DNA from: JAJFUV01 sp964561215
GTDB lineage: Bacteria; Acidobacteriota; Terriglobia; Bryobacterales; Bryobacteraceae
Reading direction: 5' to 3'
Assembly (NCBI GenBank): GCA_964561215.1
Contig: CAZLOS010000016.1
Coordinates: forward strand, 1 to 64,000
Length of the DNA: 64,000 nt
This document shows, piece by piece, positions 35,296-44,167 of the stretch. The stretch's first letter is position 1. Every line of letters begins with the position of its first letter. The notes below the pieces were generated by a model. It made no database searches, was not told the origin of the DNA, and worked only from the letters and a program-made list of their open reading frames with translations. The translations under genes were made by a program, and so were the position numbers.

Positions 35296-36498
35296 CTAGC
35301 TGATTTCTTCCTTGGCGGGATCCCAATAAATCGTGCGCTTCTGGCGGTAGCTTTCGACGGCCATGCGGCAGGCGATGGAGGTGCGGAACCCCAATTCGAA
35401 CGGGCAGTTGGTTTCGCGTCCCGTGCGGATCGCTTCCAGGAAGTCCTGCATGTGCGCGTGCGGTTCGGTCTTGCTCTGGCCCAGCGCTTCCTTGCCGTCC
35501 GGCTGGTTCACCTTCTGCGGGATGTAGCGCAACTGCTGGCTGCGGAACAGCGTGCCGTCGGTGCCAAGGACGTGGTCGGTGTCTCCGAGTTCGTTGTTGC
35601 AGAAGCCGGAGTCCCAGGTGAATAGCACCTGTTCGTTGTGCTCCATGGCCACGTTCATCGTGTCGGGAACTTCGCGGCCGTCCTTCCACAGATAGATGCC
35701 GCCCATCATGGTGACGGCGTGCGGGATCTGGAGATTCAGCACCTTGTACCAGAACGCGAGCTGGTGCGACATGTTCTCGTACACGTTGCCGCCCGAATAG
35801 TCCCAGAAGAAGCGCCAGTTGACGTAGCGGTTCGCATCGAAAGGCCGTTGGGGCGCTTCGCCGAGGAACGACTTCCAGAGGATGTTTTCCGGCGTCATGT
35901 CCGGGTAGACCAGCCGCGACCACTGCGGCTTGCCGTGCGGGGTGTTTCGGAACATGTGCGAATGCACCGCGGTCACTTTCCCCACGGCGGCCCCATGTCC
36001 GAAAATAATGGCGTCGCGCATGAGCCCCGAGGAGCAGCCCTGGTGGCCGATCTGCACCGTGCGCTTCGCGGCCTTCTGGTATGCGGCGCGCATGCGCTTG
36101 GCATGGTCCACGCTGAAGGCCATGGTCTTTTCCTGGTAGACGTGCTTGCCGGCGTCCAGCGAGGCCACGAAATGCTCGCAGTGCAGATGCTGCGGCGTGG
36201 CGATGAGCACGGCGTCGATGGACTGGTCATCCAGCAGGTGCCGGTAGTCCATGTAGGTTTTAATGTCCGGCGCCACCTTCTTGGCTTCTTCCAGGCGGCG
36301 GCTGTACACGTCGGCGCAAGCCACCATTTCGGTGTTCGGACAGGCCATGGCTTCCCGCATCAGCGTGAGGCCGCGCGCGCCGGGGCCGATGATGCCCAGC
36401 CGGATGCGATCGTTGGCCCCCAAAATGGGTGCTGTCGTGGCTAGGCTGCCGGCCAGGCCGGACGCAACTTTGCCGATGAAATTGCGACGTGAATGCAT
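35296..36498 (-). CDS. Tat-signal Gfo/Idh/MocA-family oxidoreductase
   Basis: A 400-residue oxidoreductase with a Tat leader (MHSRRNFIGKVASGLAG) from the ATG at 36498. The Rossmann motif is LGIIGPGARGLTLM, and the EKP motif appears as YQEKTMA. The C-terminal half carries the usual NVYENMSHQLAFW and GTDGTLF segments. It lies between an MFS sugar-acid transporter and mtnP on the same strand, and probably acts on a sugar or sugar acid; substrate unknown. Confidence 0.88.
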   Translation of the reverse strand: MHSRRNFIGKVASGLAGSLATTAPILGANDRIRLGIIGPGARGLTLMREAMACPNTEMVACADVYSRRLEEAKKVAPDIKTYMDYRHLLDDQSIDAVLIATPQHLHCEHFVASLDAGKHVYQEKTMAFSVDHAKRMRAAYQKAAKRTVQIGHQGCSSGLMRDAIIFGHGAAVGKVTAVHSHMFRNTPHGKPQWSRLVYPDMTPENILWKSFLGEAPQRPFDANRYVNWRFFWDYSGGNVYENMSHQLAFWYKVLNLQIPHAVTMMGGIYLWKDGREVPDTMNVAMEHNEQVLFTWDSGFCNNELGDTDHVLGTDGTLFRSQQLRYIPQKVNQPDGKEALGQSKTEPHAHMQDFLEAIRTGRETNCPFELGFRTSIACRMAVESYRQKRTIYWDPAKEEIS

Positions 36499-36536
36499 AG
36501 GGACAGTCCTAAAACCCGGGGGAATCCCGTAGTTCA

Positions 36537-37766
36537 CTATCTTATCATTGCAGGTTCGCCGCCTCGGAGCGCGCCTCGCACGCGCGCCAGCACAATCCAC
36601 GCCAGGTACCCGACCGGAGGCAGCGACGCGGCCAGCACGAAGCCCAGATCGAAGCGGCCATGGTCGAAGAACCGGCCGAACACCGGCATGATCAGCGCCA
36701 CCGCGCCGGACCATGCCCCCGCGCAGAGTCCGGCGATCAGGCCGGCGTGGGCGGAGGAGAACACGCGTGTGGCGTAAGCCACTGGAAGGATAATGAATCC
36801 CGAAGCCGCGAACATCCCCACGCACATCAGCGCAATGGACCACGGAAAGGACTTGACGTACGGCGTCGCCGCCAGCGGCAATCCGATTACGGCGGCTACG
36901 GCCATCAACCGCCCCAGCGGCGCCACGCTGTTGCTTGCGACGCGCGCCGTGCGGTCGGCCAGCCACCCCCAGATGAAGTAACCGGCCTCCCAACCGAGCG
37001 GCGGAAGCCACAGCACGCGGCCGATCTCGGTCAACGAGCGCCCTAATTCGTGGTTCAGGTAAAGCGCCCCGCCGTAGATCACCAGCGCCAGCGGAATCGC
37101 TCCCAGGGCGTAAGCGAGCATGGCCGCCCACACGCGAGGGTCGCGGTACTCGATGCGCACGGCCGGATCGCGGTGTTCACGCCGTTCCGGCTTGCGGCAC
37201 AACTCCGGCCTGCGGCTCACGAACCACCACACGACCAGCCAGGACGCGCCCATGAATCCCGTAAAAAAGAAGGCGGCGCGCCAGCTCCAGTGCACGGCGA
37301 TGGGGGCCACGATCAACGGCGTAACTACCGCGCCCAACGAGCCGCCGCTGTAAGCCACCGCCACGCCGCGCGCGCGTCCCTCCACCGGCAGCGTCTCCAC
37401 CACCGTCCGCAAGCCGCCGGGGAACGTGGCGCCCTCGCCAAAACCGAGCGCGGCACGGGCCAGCCCGAAACTCAGAAAACCGATAGCGAAGGCGTGCGAT
37501 ACCGAAGCGCCCGTCCAGAACGCCACCGCCACGATCATGCCTACCCGCAGGCCCACGCGGTCCAGCCAGCCTCCCCACAATGGATTGGCAATCGTATAGG
37601 CGATCGAGAAGGCCGAAATCACATAGCCATACTGTTCGGCGCTCATGCCCGTCTCCTTCAGAATGGTGGGAGCGAGCAGGGCCAGCGTGTTTCGATCGAT
37701 GTAGCTGATCAGCGAGACCAGCAGCATGGTGCATGCCGGAATCCACCGGCGTACGTTTTGAGTCAC
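36537..37766 (-). CDS. MFS transporter, anion:cation symporter (hexuronate-type)
   Basis: A 409-residue protein with about twelve membrane helices. ISYIDRNTLALLAPTI in helix 1 and the loop GWLDRVGLRVGM, followed by ALGFGEGATFPGG, are the signature of the ACS family that includes ExuT and GudP. It probably imports a hexuronate, aldonate or similar sugar acid with protons. Its neighbours (oxidoreductases, dehydratase-like proteins in the window) fit a sugar-acid pathway. Confidence 0.9.
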   Translation of the reverse strand: MTQNVRRWIPACTMLLVSLISYIDRNTLALLAPTILKETGMSAEQYGYVISAFSIAYTIANPLWGGWLDRVGLRVGMIVAVAFWTGASVSHAFAIGFLSFGLARAALGFGEGATFPGGLRTVVETLPVEGRARGVAVAYSGGSLGAVVTPLIVAPIAVHWSWRAAFFFTGFMGASWLVVWWFVSRRPELCRKPERREHRDPAVRIEYRDPRVWAAMLAYALGAIPLALVIYGGALYLNHELGRSLTEIGRVLWLPPLGWEAGYFIWGWLADRTARVASNSVAPLGRLMAVAAVIGLPLAATPYVKSFPWSIALMCVGMFAASGFIILPVAYATRVFSSAHAGLIAGLCAGAWSGAVALIMPVFGRFFDHGRFDLGFVLAASLPPVGYLAWIVLARVRGALRGGEPAMIR

Positions 37767-37922
37767 GGGAATCTCACATGATAGCAGCGCGCCGGTCCGC
37801 GCCGTTCACGAGCCTGGGAATGGCCGCATTTGTTGGCAAATTCAGGCAGTTTTCACGAAATAGGAGGCCATAAATTTGGACCGCGGTGCTAGCATGTGTC
37901 CGGACGCGAACAGGAGCAACCC

Positions 37923-38879
37923 ATGGCAAAACCCGTGAAGATTCTTTCCATCGACGGCGGCGGCATCCGCGGCATGATCCCCGCCGTCGTATTGGCCGGC
38001 CTCGAACAGCGAACGGGCAGGAGAACCGCCGACATGTTCGACCTGATCGCAGGCACGTCAACGGGCGGCATTCTAGCGCTGGCGCTCACCAAGCCGGACG
38101 ACGGCGGCGGACCGCAATATCAGGCCGAGGACGTGGTGCGCCTGTACGAACGGGAGGGCCGCCGCATCTTCCGCCAATCGGCATGGCATACGGTGGCGGC
38201 GCTCGCCACCCTGGCCGAAGAGAAGTTCCCCAGTTCGGGCATCGAAGGCGTGCTGGAGGACTACTTCGGCGAGGCGCGGCTGAAGGACGCGGCGACCGAC
38301 GTCGTTATCACCAGCTACGAAATCGAACGCCGGTTCCCGTTCTTCTTCAAAAGTCGCAACGCGAGGACCAAGCCAGGGTACGACTTCGCCATGAGGCACG
38401 TGGCCAGAGCCACTTCCGCCGCACCCACTTTCTTTGAACCCTGCAAGCTGGAAACGGACGGGCCGGAAGACTACTACGCCCTGGTCGACGGTGGCCTCTA
38501 TGCCAACAACCCGGCCATGTGCGGCCTGGTCGAGGCCATGACCTGCTGGCCCCAGGCAACCGAGTTTCTGGTGGTCTCGCTGGGCACGGGTGAGCAGCTC
38601 GAGCGGCTGGCATACGACAAAGCCAAGAGGTGGGGCCTGGCGCATTGGGCCAAGCCGGTCCTGGAAATCGTGTTCGACGCAGTCAGCAGCACTGTGGACT
38701 ATCAGTTGCGCCAGATATTGCCGTCCACGCACTACTTCCGCTTCCAGACCCGTCTTCCCCATGGAAGCGAATCGATGGATGACGCCTCGCCGGACAATCT
38801 TCGCGGCCTGAAACTACAGGGCGAAGCGCTGGTCAGGGAGCGGGACGGCGACCTTGGGAAGCTGGCGGAGATGCTGTAG
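37923..38879 (+). CDS. Patatin-like phospholipase
   Basis: A 318-residue cytosolic patatin. The ATG at 37923 is preceded by GGAGCAACCC. The oxyanion loop DGGGIRG (11-17), the nucleophile Ser46 in GTSTGG and the catalytic Asp in LVDGGLYANNPA are all present, so lipid acyl hydrolase activity is expected. Sequence and length resemble CapV-type effectors of CBASS, but no nucleotide cyclase, Cap2 or Cap3 lies in the neighbourhood, so a housekeeping role is equally possible. It is flanked by an MFS gene and a secreted protein. Confidence 0.9.
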   Translation: MAKPVKILSIDGGGIRGMIPAVVLAGLEQRTGRRTADMFDLIAGTSTGGILALALTKPDDGGGPQYQAEDVVRLYEREGRRIFRQSAWHTVAALATLAEEKFPSSGIEGVLEDYFGEARLKDAATDVVITSYEIERRFPFFFKSRNARTKPGYDFAMRHVARATSAAPTFFEPCKLETDGPEDYYALVDGGLYANNPAMCGLVEAMTCWPQATEFLVVSLGTGEQLERLAYDKAKRWGLAHWAKPVLEIVFDAVSSTVDYQLRQILPSTHYFRFQTRLPHGSESMDDASPDNLRGLKLQGEALVRERDGDLGKLAEML

Positions 38880-38918
38880 AGTTGTCTGGCCGCCGGATCT
38901 CCGCGATCCGGAACGTGC

Positions 38919-39776
38919 TCAGCGCTTGAATCGCAACACGGCTTCGTCAGCGTGGTACTCGGTATTGAGTTCCCAACCAGCCGCCCGGGCGCGGTCGTGC
39001 CACATCGTTTCGAAAATGCTGCGGAACTCCGATTCGGGGATCAGTAGCCGCAGGTGCGCGGTTTGCTTGTACAGTTTGAACCAACGCGGCTGGAACCGGA
39101 CCAGCGCTGAAGCGTCGTCCAGGGATTCGAGCGTGACCGGATTGGCGAACAGGTTGGCTTGCTCCCAGCAGAGAAACAGAATGAACGCCCTCGATGGTGA
39201 TACGAACGGGACCCAGGTTCTGGCCTCCAGTGCGTATCCCGCTCCATCCTGGAAGAGCCGAAGGGCGAAATCACGCCCCTTCTCTTTTACAAGGAAGTTG
39301 TATATCTTGATCTGCTCCGTCGCCCGGCGCTCATCCCGCATCCACGCCTTCTGCGCCTCGGTCACGTCCGGGAATCGGGAGGCCGGCAGCGGGCCGATTT
39401 GATCGAGCCGGATGAAAATGCTTTCGACGTGCTGGAAGTACCAGTGTGAGTCCTCCACCAGCAGGGTGAAGCAATAGGGTACTTTCTTTCCGCCAGCCCC
39501 CGTCAGCGAGATGACGCCGTGGATCTGATCGCCCACCCGGTGGAGTTCCGGTTTCACTTTCCAGTCTTCCGGCCGCGAGGTACGCCGGAATTCTTCGAGA
39601 AAGCGCAATATTGGTTCGCGCAGTTGCGGGTAGTACGGCCGCAGGCGGTCAGAAGTGATGCCGCCGGATTGCAGACTGGCGGCAAACTCGTTCCAGACAG
39701 TTTCGCTGCCGGGTGCCTGCGCCGCCGCGATGGCAGGCAAAAGCGCGGCTGCGACGAGAACGATGGCGCACTTCAT
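38919..39776 (-). CDS. Secreted protein of unknown function
   Basis: A 285-residue protein with a signal peptide from the ATG at 39776. The body contains FTLLVEDSHWYFQHVESIFIRLD and two predicted helical segments; the centre (RDERRATEQIKIYNFLVKEKGRDFAL) resembles exported proteins of Acidobacteria without a known role. No catalytic motif is seen. Confidence 0.65.
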   Translation of the reverse strand: MKCAIVLVAAALLPAIAAAQAPGSETVWNEFAASLQSGGITSDRLRPYYPQLREPILRFLEEFRRTSRPEDWKVKPELHRVGDQIHGVISLTGAGGKKVPYCFTLLVEDSHWYFQHVESIFIRLDQIGPLPASRFPDVTEAQKAWMRDERRATEQIKIYNFLVKEKGRDFALRLFQDGAGYALEARTWVPFVSPSRAFILFLCWEQANLFANPVTLESLDDASALVRFQPRWFKLYKQTAHLRLLIPESEFRSIFETMWHDRARAAGWELNTEYHADEAVLRFKR

Positions 39777-39884
39777 GCTGTCACCTGATGCTGACATTAT
39801 GCTTCAGCGGCAGGCCGCAAGTTGGGCCAGCCGCGCTTAAGGCAAAACGGACCTGGAGACGACGGTCCGGTTCTGCCCGCACTC

Positions 39885-40490
39885 TCACGCCGCCGCGGGC
39901 CTGGATCCGGGTTTCACCACCGGAATTCCCTGCTGGCAGAGCGGGCACTGATCGGGCTGATAGGCGACCACCTTCAGCACGGCCAGCGCCGCGCGCGGCA
40001 CGCTCAGGTCGACTGCACCTCCGCTGCGGTCGATGATCGAACCGGCGGCCAGAACCTCCGCCCCCGACTCGCGCAGAATCCTGATCACTTCCATGCTGCT
40101 GCCGCCCGTGGTGACCACATCCTCGATCATCACCGCGGTTTCGCCCGGTTCGATGGCGAACCCGCGGCGCAGCGTCATCTGCCCGCCGGCTTCGCGCTCG
40201 GTAAAGAGGAACCGCACGCCGAGAGCGCGCGCCACTTCGTGTCCGATAATCACGCCGCCAAGCGCGGGCGATACCACCAGCTTCGGCGTCCGGCCGCCAC
40301 ATAGCGGACGAATGGCTTCGGCCAGGCCGGAACCCAACTCCTCGGCGTATTTCGGATACGCCAGGACCTTGGCGCATTGCAGATACTCAGGGCTGTGCAT
40401 GCCGCTGGTGAGCCGGAAGTGGCCTCGCAAATAAGCACCCGTGTGCTCGAATAATTGCATGATCGCGTGGGAATCGGTCATCAAACGCAT
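39885..40490 (-). CDS. pyrE: Orotate phosphoribosyltransferase
   Basis: A 201-residue PRPP-dependent enzyme making orotidine-5'-phosphate in pyrimidine synthesis. It has YLRGHFRLTSGMHSPEYLQ, the VSPALGGVIIGHE flap and the PRPP-binding VMIEDVVTTGGSS. Starts at 40490 or at ATG 40481. A Cys pair (CPLC) near the C-terminus is extra to most PyrE proteins. It is divergent from the TolC-family gene across a 117-base gap. Confidence 0.93.
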   Translation of the reverse strand: MRLMTDSHAIMQLFEHTGAYLRGHFRLTSGMHSPEYLQCAKVLAYPKYAEELGSGLAEAIRPLCGGRTPKLVVSPALGGVIIGHEVARALGVRFLFTEREAGGQMTLRRGFAIEPGETAVMIEDVVTTGGSSMEVIRILRESGAEVLAAGSIIDRSGGAVDLSVPRAALAVLKVVAYQPDQCPLCQQGIPVVKPGSRPAAA

Positions 40491-40607
40491 CCTACACTAT
40501 TCCGCGCTTGCGTTACCATTTTAGAAACCGGGAACAACCGGAGGGCATTCGACGTCGTCTTAATGTTGATGGCCGGCCAAGCCCCATCTGCAAATGAAAG
40601 GACGTTC

Positions 40608-42557
40608 ATGAAGCGCGTACGATCGTGTTTTGCCATCTTCTTTTCAGCGTTGCTGGCGGTCCCGCCGGCGGGCGCCCAGCAAATGACGCAAGCGGCACCG
40701 TCGACGGTGCCGGTGGAAGTGGGCCGTGGGAATCCCATCCTCGCCCCGTATCGGGTGCGTGAGGTGGCGCCCATCAATCTCGCCAACTCGAACCGGCTGG
40801 ATTCGCTGCTCAAGGCGGGCCAACTCTATCTATCCATGCAGGACGCCATCGCGCTGGCGCTCGAGAACAACCTGGACATCGAGTTGCAGCGTTACGGCCC
40901 GCGCATCGCCAAGGCCGACCTGCTGCGCGCCAACGCCGGCGGCGGTATCAGCGGCGTGTCGACCTCGGTTTCGTCGGGGGCATCCAGCGCCACATCCGCT
41001 TCCGGCGTGCTGGCCGGATCGACCACCACGACATCGGCGAGCACGGGCTCCTCCAGCGCCGTGAGCGGCGTCACGAGCGGAAACGGTCCCGCCACACCCA
41101 GCCTGGATCCGGTCTTGAGTACAGGCTATAACTGGAACCACGGCACCCGTCCGCTTACCAGTTCGTTCACCACAGGCACCAACTCGCTGATCACGAACAC
41201 CAGCGCCACAACCTTCGGCATACAGAAGGGATTTCTCACCGGGACCAACGTCGGTTTCGAATGGGATACTTCGCGCGTGGCGCAGAATTCCTTCCGCAAT
41301 GATTTCAACCCTTCGCTTAGTGGCAGTTTCAGCCTGACGGTCACCCAACACCTGCTGCAGGGATTCGGCCTGGCGCTCAACTCACGAAATATCAAGATCG
41401 CGAAGAACAACCTGAAAGTCTCCGACCTCACCTTCCAGCAGCAGGTGATCACCACCGTGGCGTCGGTTATGAACCTTTACTGGGATCTGGTCAGTTATAA
41501 CGAGGACCGCAAAGTGCGCCTGCAGGCCTTGGCGCTGGCCGAAAAGCTTTACAACGACAACAAAAAGCAGGTTGAAATCGGCACCATGGCGCCCATCGAG
41601 ATCGTCAAGGCCGAGGCCGAGGTGGCCCAGCGGCAGCAGGAACTCACCGTTTCCGAAACGCAACTGCTTCAGCAGGAAACCATACTCAAGAACGTGCTTA
41701 GCCGGACGGGTGTCGCCAGCCCCAGCCTCGCCTCGGCACGCATCATTCCCACCGATCGCATCGAGTTGCCGGAACGCGACGTTCTGCCTCCCGTCGAAGA
41801 ACTGGTGGCCAAGGCCGTCGAGAACCGGCCGGACATTGCCCAAACAAATATCCAGATACAGAATGCCAAAATAACCCTGCGCGGCGTCAAGAATGCGCTG
41901 CGGCCCTCTCTCGATGTCTCGGGCATGGTCAGGAACAACGGCCTGGTGGGCGAGGTCAACCAGCTGCCGCAGCCGGCCATTCCCGGCGTGAGTGCCGGCA
42001 TCACGCCCGAGCAGCGCGCCCTCACGGTGGACCACTTCTTTGTCGGTGGCGTGGGCGGCTTGATGAACCAGTTGTTCTCGCGTAACTTCCCGGATTACGG
42101 CGTCAGCTTCCAGCTCAATATCCCCTTGCGCAACCGTTCGGCACAGGCCGATGTCACCCGCAGCCAGCTCACCTTGCGGCAGAACGAGATTCGCCAGCAG
42201 CAGCAGTTGAACCAGTTGCGCGTGGAAGTGCAGAACGCGCTGATCACATTGCAGCAGGCACGCGCGCGGTATAACGCCGCCTTGAAGGCGCGCATTCTCC
42301 AGGAGCAAAACCTCGACGCCGAGCAGAAGAAGTACGCCCTGGGCGCATCCACCATCTATTTCGTCATCCAGGCACAGAGGGATCTCGCCACGGCGCGGTC
42401 GACCGAAGTGGCCGCGTTGGCAGGTTACGGCAAGGCTCGCGTCGAGATGGACCGTTCCACCGGACAGACGCTCACGGCCAACAACATCGTGGTGGATGAT
42501 GCATTCAAGGGCCGCGTGGCCACGCCGCCAAGCAAGATTCCGAACGGTGGAGAATAG
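40608..42557 (+). CDS. TolC-family outer-membrane efflux protein
   Basis: A 649-residue protein, longer than E. coli TolC. ATG at 40608 follows AAGGA. After the signal peptide (1-24) is a first TolC repeat, starting YLSMQDAIALALENNLDIELQ. It is followed by an inserted Ser/Thr/Gly-rich low-complexity stretch (about 120-175, with ASTGSSSAVSG). The second TolC half has AENRPDIAQTNIQIQ and a long coiled coil (NEIRQQQQLNQLRVEVQNAL). It probably forms the outer-membrane channel of a tripartite exporter; the pump and adaptor are not in this window. Confidence 0.88.
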   Translation: MKRVRSCFAIFFSALLAVPPAGAQQMTQAAPSTVPVEVGRGNPILAPYRVREVAPINLANSNRLDSLLKAGQLYLSMQDAIALALENNLDIELQRYGPRIAKADLLRANAGGGISGVSTSVSSGASSATSASGVLAGSTTTTSASTGSSSAVSGVTSGNGPATPSLDPVLSTGYNWNHGTRPLTSSFTTGTNSLITNTSATTFGIQKGFLTGTNVGFEWDTSRVAQNSFRNDFNPSLSGSFSLTVTQHLLQGFGLALNSRNIKIAKNNLKVSDLTFQQQVITTVASVMNLYWDLVSYNEDRKVRLQALALAEKLYNDNKKQVEIGTMAPIEIVKAEAEVAQRQQELTVSETQLLQQETILKNVLSRTGVASPSLASARIIPTDRIELPERDVLPPVEELVAKAVENRPDIAQTNIQIQNAKITLRGVKNALRPSLDVSGMVRNNGLVGEVNQLPQPAIPGVSAGITPEQRALTVDHFFVGGVGGLMNQLFSRNFPDYGVSFQLNIPLRNRSAQADVTRSQLTLRQNEIRQQQQLNQLRVEVQNALITLQQARARYNAALKARILQEQNLDAEQKKYALGASTIYFVIQAQRDLATARSTEVAALAGYGKARVEMDRSTGQTLTANNIVVDDAFKGRVATPPSKIPNGGE

Positions 42558-42710
42558 GGCCCAATCCAGGCGGTTTCAAAACGGCACAGGCCGGGGATTC
42601 GGTGTGCGGATTTGGCACCGTATCCTCCAGGTCTAGCCGGCGGCGCCAGTTTTTCAAGCGGTTGCACTTTGGCACGGGACTTGCTCATTAGCTGAGCGTG
42701 ACAACGGAAG

Positions 42711-42831
42711 CAAAGGCTCAAGGAGCAAAGGCCGTACCGCTCATCACCGCTAACGGAACTTCCTCTAACCGTAACGAATCTCCCGACCTCCTCCCTGCCC
42801 ATCCCGCCCGGCCGGTCTCCTTGAGCCTTTG
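42711..42831. repeat. 15-bp inverted repeat in the gap before rplM
   Basis: CAAAGGCTCAAGGAG (42711-42725) and its exact reverse complement (42817-42831) flank a 91-base loop. The stretch 42558-42911 otherwise holds no gene I can support. A long-range RNA hairpin or end repeat of a tiny element is possible. Confidence 0.5.
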
Positions 42832-42911
42832 GCCTTGAAGGGCACAGCCCCGGATCACGGGGGTTGGCCCCTAAAGAACCACGGCAGATTTGCCGATGAA
42901 GGAATGTAATT

Positions 42912-43064
42912 ATGTCCGAGGAATTCCAGGAAACGCAGGGTAGCCTGACTTTTCAGTTGAATCTGCTGAACCTGTTCGCAGCCAATCAGGCCTCCGACGA
43001 AGCGCCGCGGCGGGAAGCCGGCAAGTTGGAAAACATGTTGGCCGAATTGGAGCAGTCGAACTGA
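42912..43064 (+). CDS. Possible 50-residue protein
   Basis: An ATG with AAGGA about 10 bases upstream opens a 50-residue frame, MSEEFQETQGSLTFQLNLL..., that ends just before the rplM promoter. It is hydrophilic apart from QLNLLNLFAANQ and has a charged helical C-terminus. No family recognised; the reading frame is too short to exclude chance. Confidence 0.35.
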   Translation: MSEEFQETQGSLTFQLNLLNLFAANQASDEAPRREAGKLENMLAELEQSN

Positions 43065-43067
43065 CGT

Positions 43068-43096
43068 TTGACAGGGCCGCGCAAGTCCGCTAATCT
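43068..43096 (+). promoter_or_regulatory. Sigma-70-like promoter for rplM-rpsI
   Basis: TTGACA (43068-43073), a 17-base spacer and TAATCT (43091-43096). It lies 38 bases before the rplM start. The -35 is consensus; the -10 is weak. Confidence 0.6.
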
Positions 43097-43133
43097 TAAA
43101 TAGTTGTAGCTCACCTACAGGAAAAGTTTGTCC

Positions 43134-43559
43134 ATGAATACGGTCTTTCCGTCCAAAAACGAGGTGATCCGTGCGTGGCACCTCATCGATGCTGATAACA
43201 AAGTGCTTGGCCGTGTCGCCAGCGAAGCCGCGCGCATTCTGATGGGGAAGAACAAACCTATCTACACCCCGTTTCTGGACACGGGCGACCATGTCGTCGT
43301 GATTAATGCCTCCAAGGTCAGGCTGACGGGCCGCAAGGAGGAACAGAAAGTCTACCGTCATCACACGGGCTATCCAGGCGGGTTGATTGAGACGAGCGTA
43401 AAGAAAGCGCGCGCCAATCACCCGACACGCCTCATTGAAGATGCTGTGGCCGGGATGCTGCCGAAGTCCAAGCTCGGCAAGCAGATGATCAAGAAGTTGA
43501 AGGTTTACGCCGGCGACAAGCATCCGCACCAGGCGCAGAACCCCGTGGCCGAAGCGTAA
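43134..43559 (+). CDS. rplM: 50S ribosomal protein L13
   Basis: A 141-residue uL13. It contains WHLIDADNKVLGRVASEAA, GDHVVVINASKVRLTG and the HTGYPGGL loop. ATG 43134 with AGGA 11 bases upstream is taken; TTG 43128 is possible. It heads the standard rplM-rpsI pair. Confidence 0.96.
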   Translation: MNTVFPSKNEVIRAWHLIDADNKVLGRVASEAARILMGKNKPIYTPFLDTGDHVVVINASKVRLTGRKEEQKVYRHHTGYPGGLIETSVKKARANHPTRLIEDAVAGMLPKSKLGKQMIKKLKVYAGDKHPHQAQNPVAEA

Positions 43560-43581
43560 CCGACGAACGAGAGGGAACTGA

Positions 43582-43980
43582 GTGGCAGGCACTTTAGTGC
43601 AGTACTTGGGAACGGGCCGGCGGAAGTCCAGCGTGGCCCGAGTATTCCTGCGGCCGGGCACTGGCCAGATCAAGGTCAACAACCGGCCATTCGATCAATA
43701 TTTTCAGACCGACGCCGCCCGCAACACGGCGCGCCAACCGTTGTTGGTCACCGAAACGGCCGACAAGTTTGACGTCGTGGTGTTGACCACCGGCGGCGGC
43801 ATCACGGGACAGAGCGGCGCGGTGCGGTTGGGAATCAGCCGCGCGCTGATCGAGTTCAACTCCGAACTGCGAGGCAAGTTGAAACAGCTCGGATTCCTCA
43901 CCCGCGATCCGCGAGCTCACGAGCGCAAGAAGTACGGGCAGAAGGGCGCACGGCGCCGCTTCCAGTTCTCCAAGCGCTAG
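43582..43980 (+). CDS. rpsI: 30S ribosomal protein S9
   Basis: A 132-residue uS9 with GTG start. TGRRKSSVARVFLRPGTG, the GGGITGQSGAVRLGISRAL core and the C-terminal KKYGQKGARRRFQFSKR tail, which reaches the ribosomal P site, are all present. It follows rplM after 22 bases and is followed by a long rpsB leader. Confidence 0.97.
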   Translation: MAGTLVQYLGTGRRKSSVARVFLRPGTGQIKVNNRPFDQYFQTDAARNTARQPLLVTETADKFDVVVLTTGGGITGQSGAVRLGISRALIEFNSELRGKLKQLGFLTRDPRAHERKKYGQKGARRRFQFSKR

Positions 43981-43998
43981 GAGATTTTGTCGCTTCAC

Positions 43999-44036
43999 GC
44001 CCCGGCGTGCGATGGCGAGGAGCCGTCCGCCGGGGC
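43999..44036 (+). promoter_or_regulatory. Hairpin in the rpsB leader
   Basis: GCCCCGGCG (43999-44007) pairs perfectly with CGCCGGGGC (44028-44036); a T5 run follows about 10 bases later. It lies in the 187-base gap between rpsI and rpsB. It could end rpsI transcription or take part in S2 autoregulation. Confidence 0.45.
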
Positions 44037-44167
44037 GCCGTTGCGTCTTTTTGGCTGCTTTCCCGGCACCGGCAAATCTCGCTTTGGGCCGCCGGCGCGG
44101 CTGAGAGCAGCCTGGTATCCACTCCGCGAGCGGGACCAGAGTCCCCAGCAGAAACCAAGGAGGCATT

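Noticed and set aside
37923..38879. Patatin as a CBASS effector
   Set aside because: No CD-NTase, Cap2/Cap3 or other defence gene in the flanking 5 kb; the fold alone is not specific.
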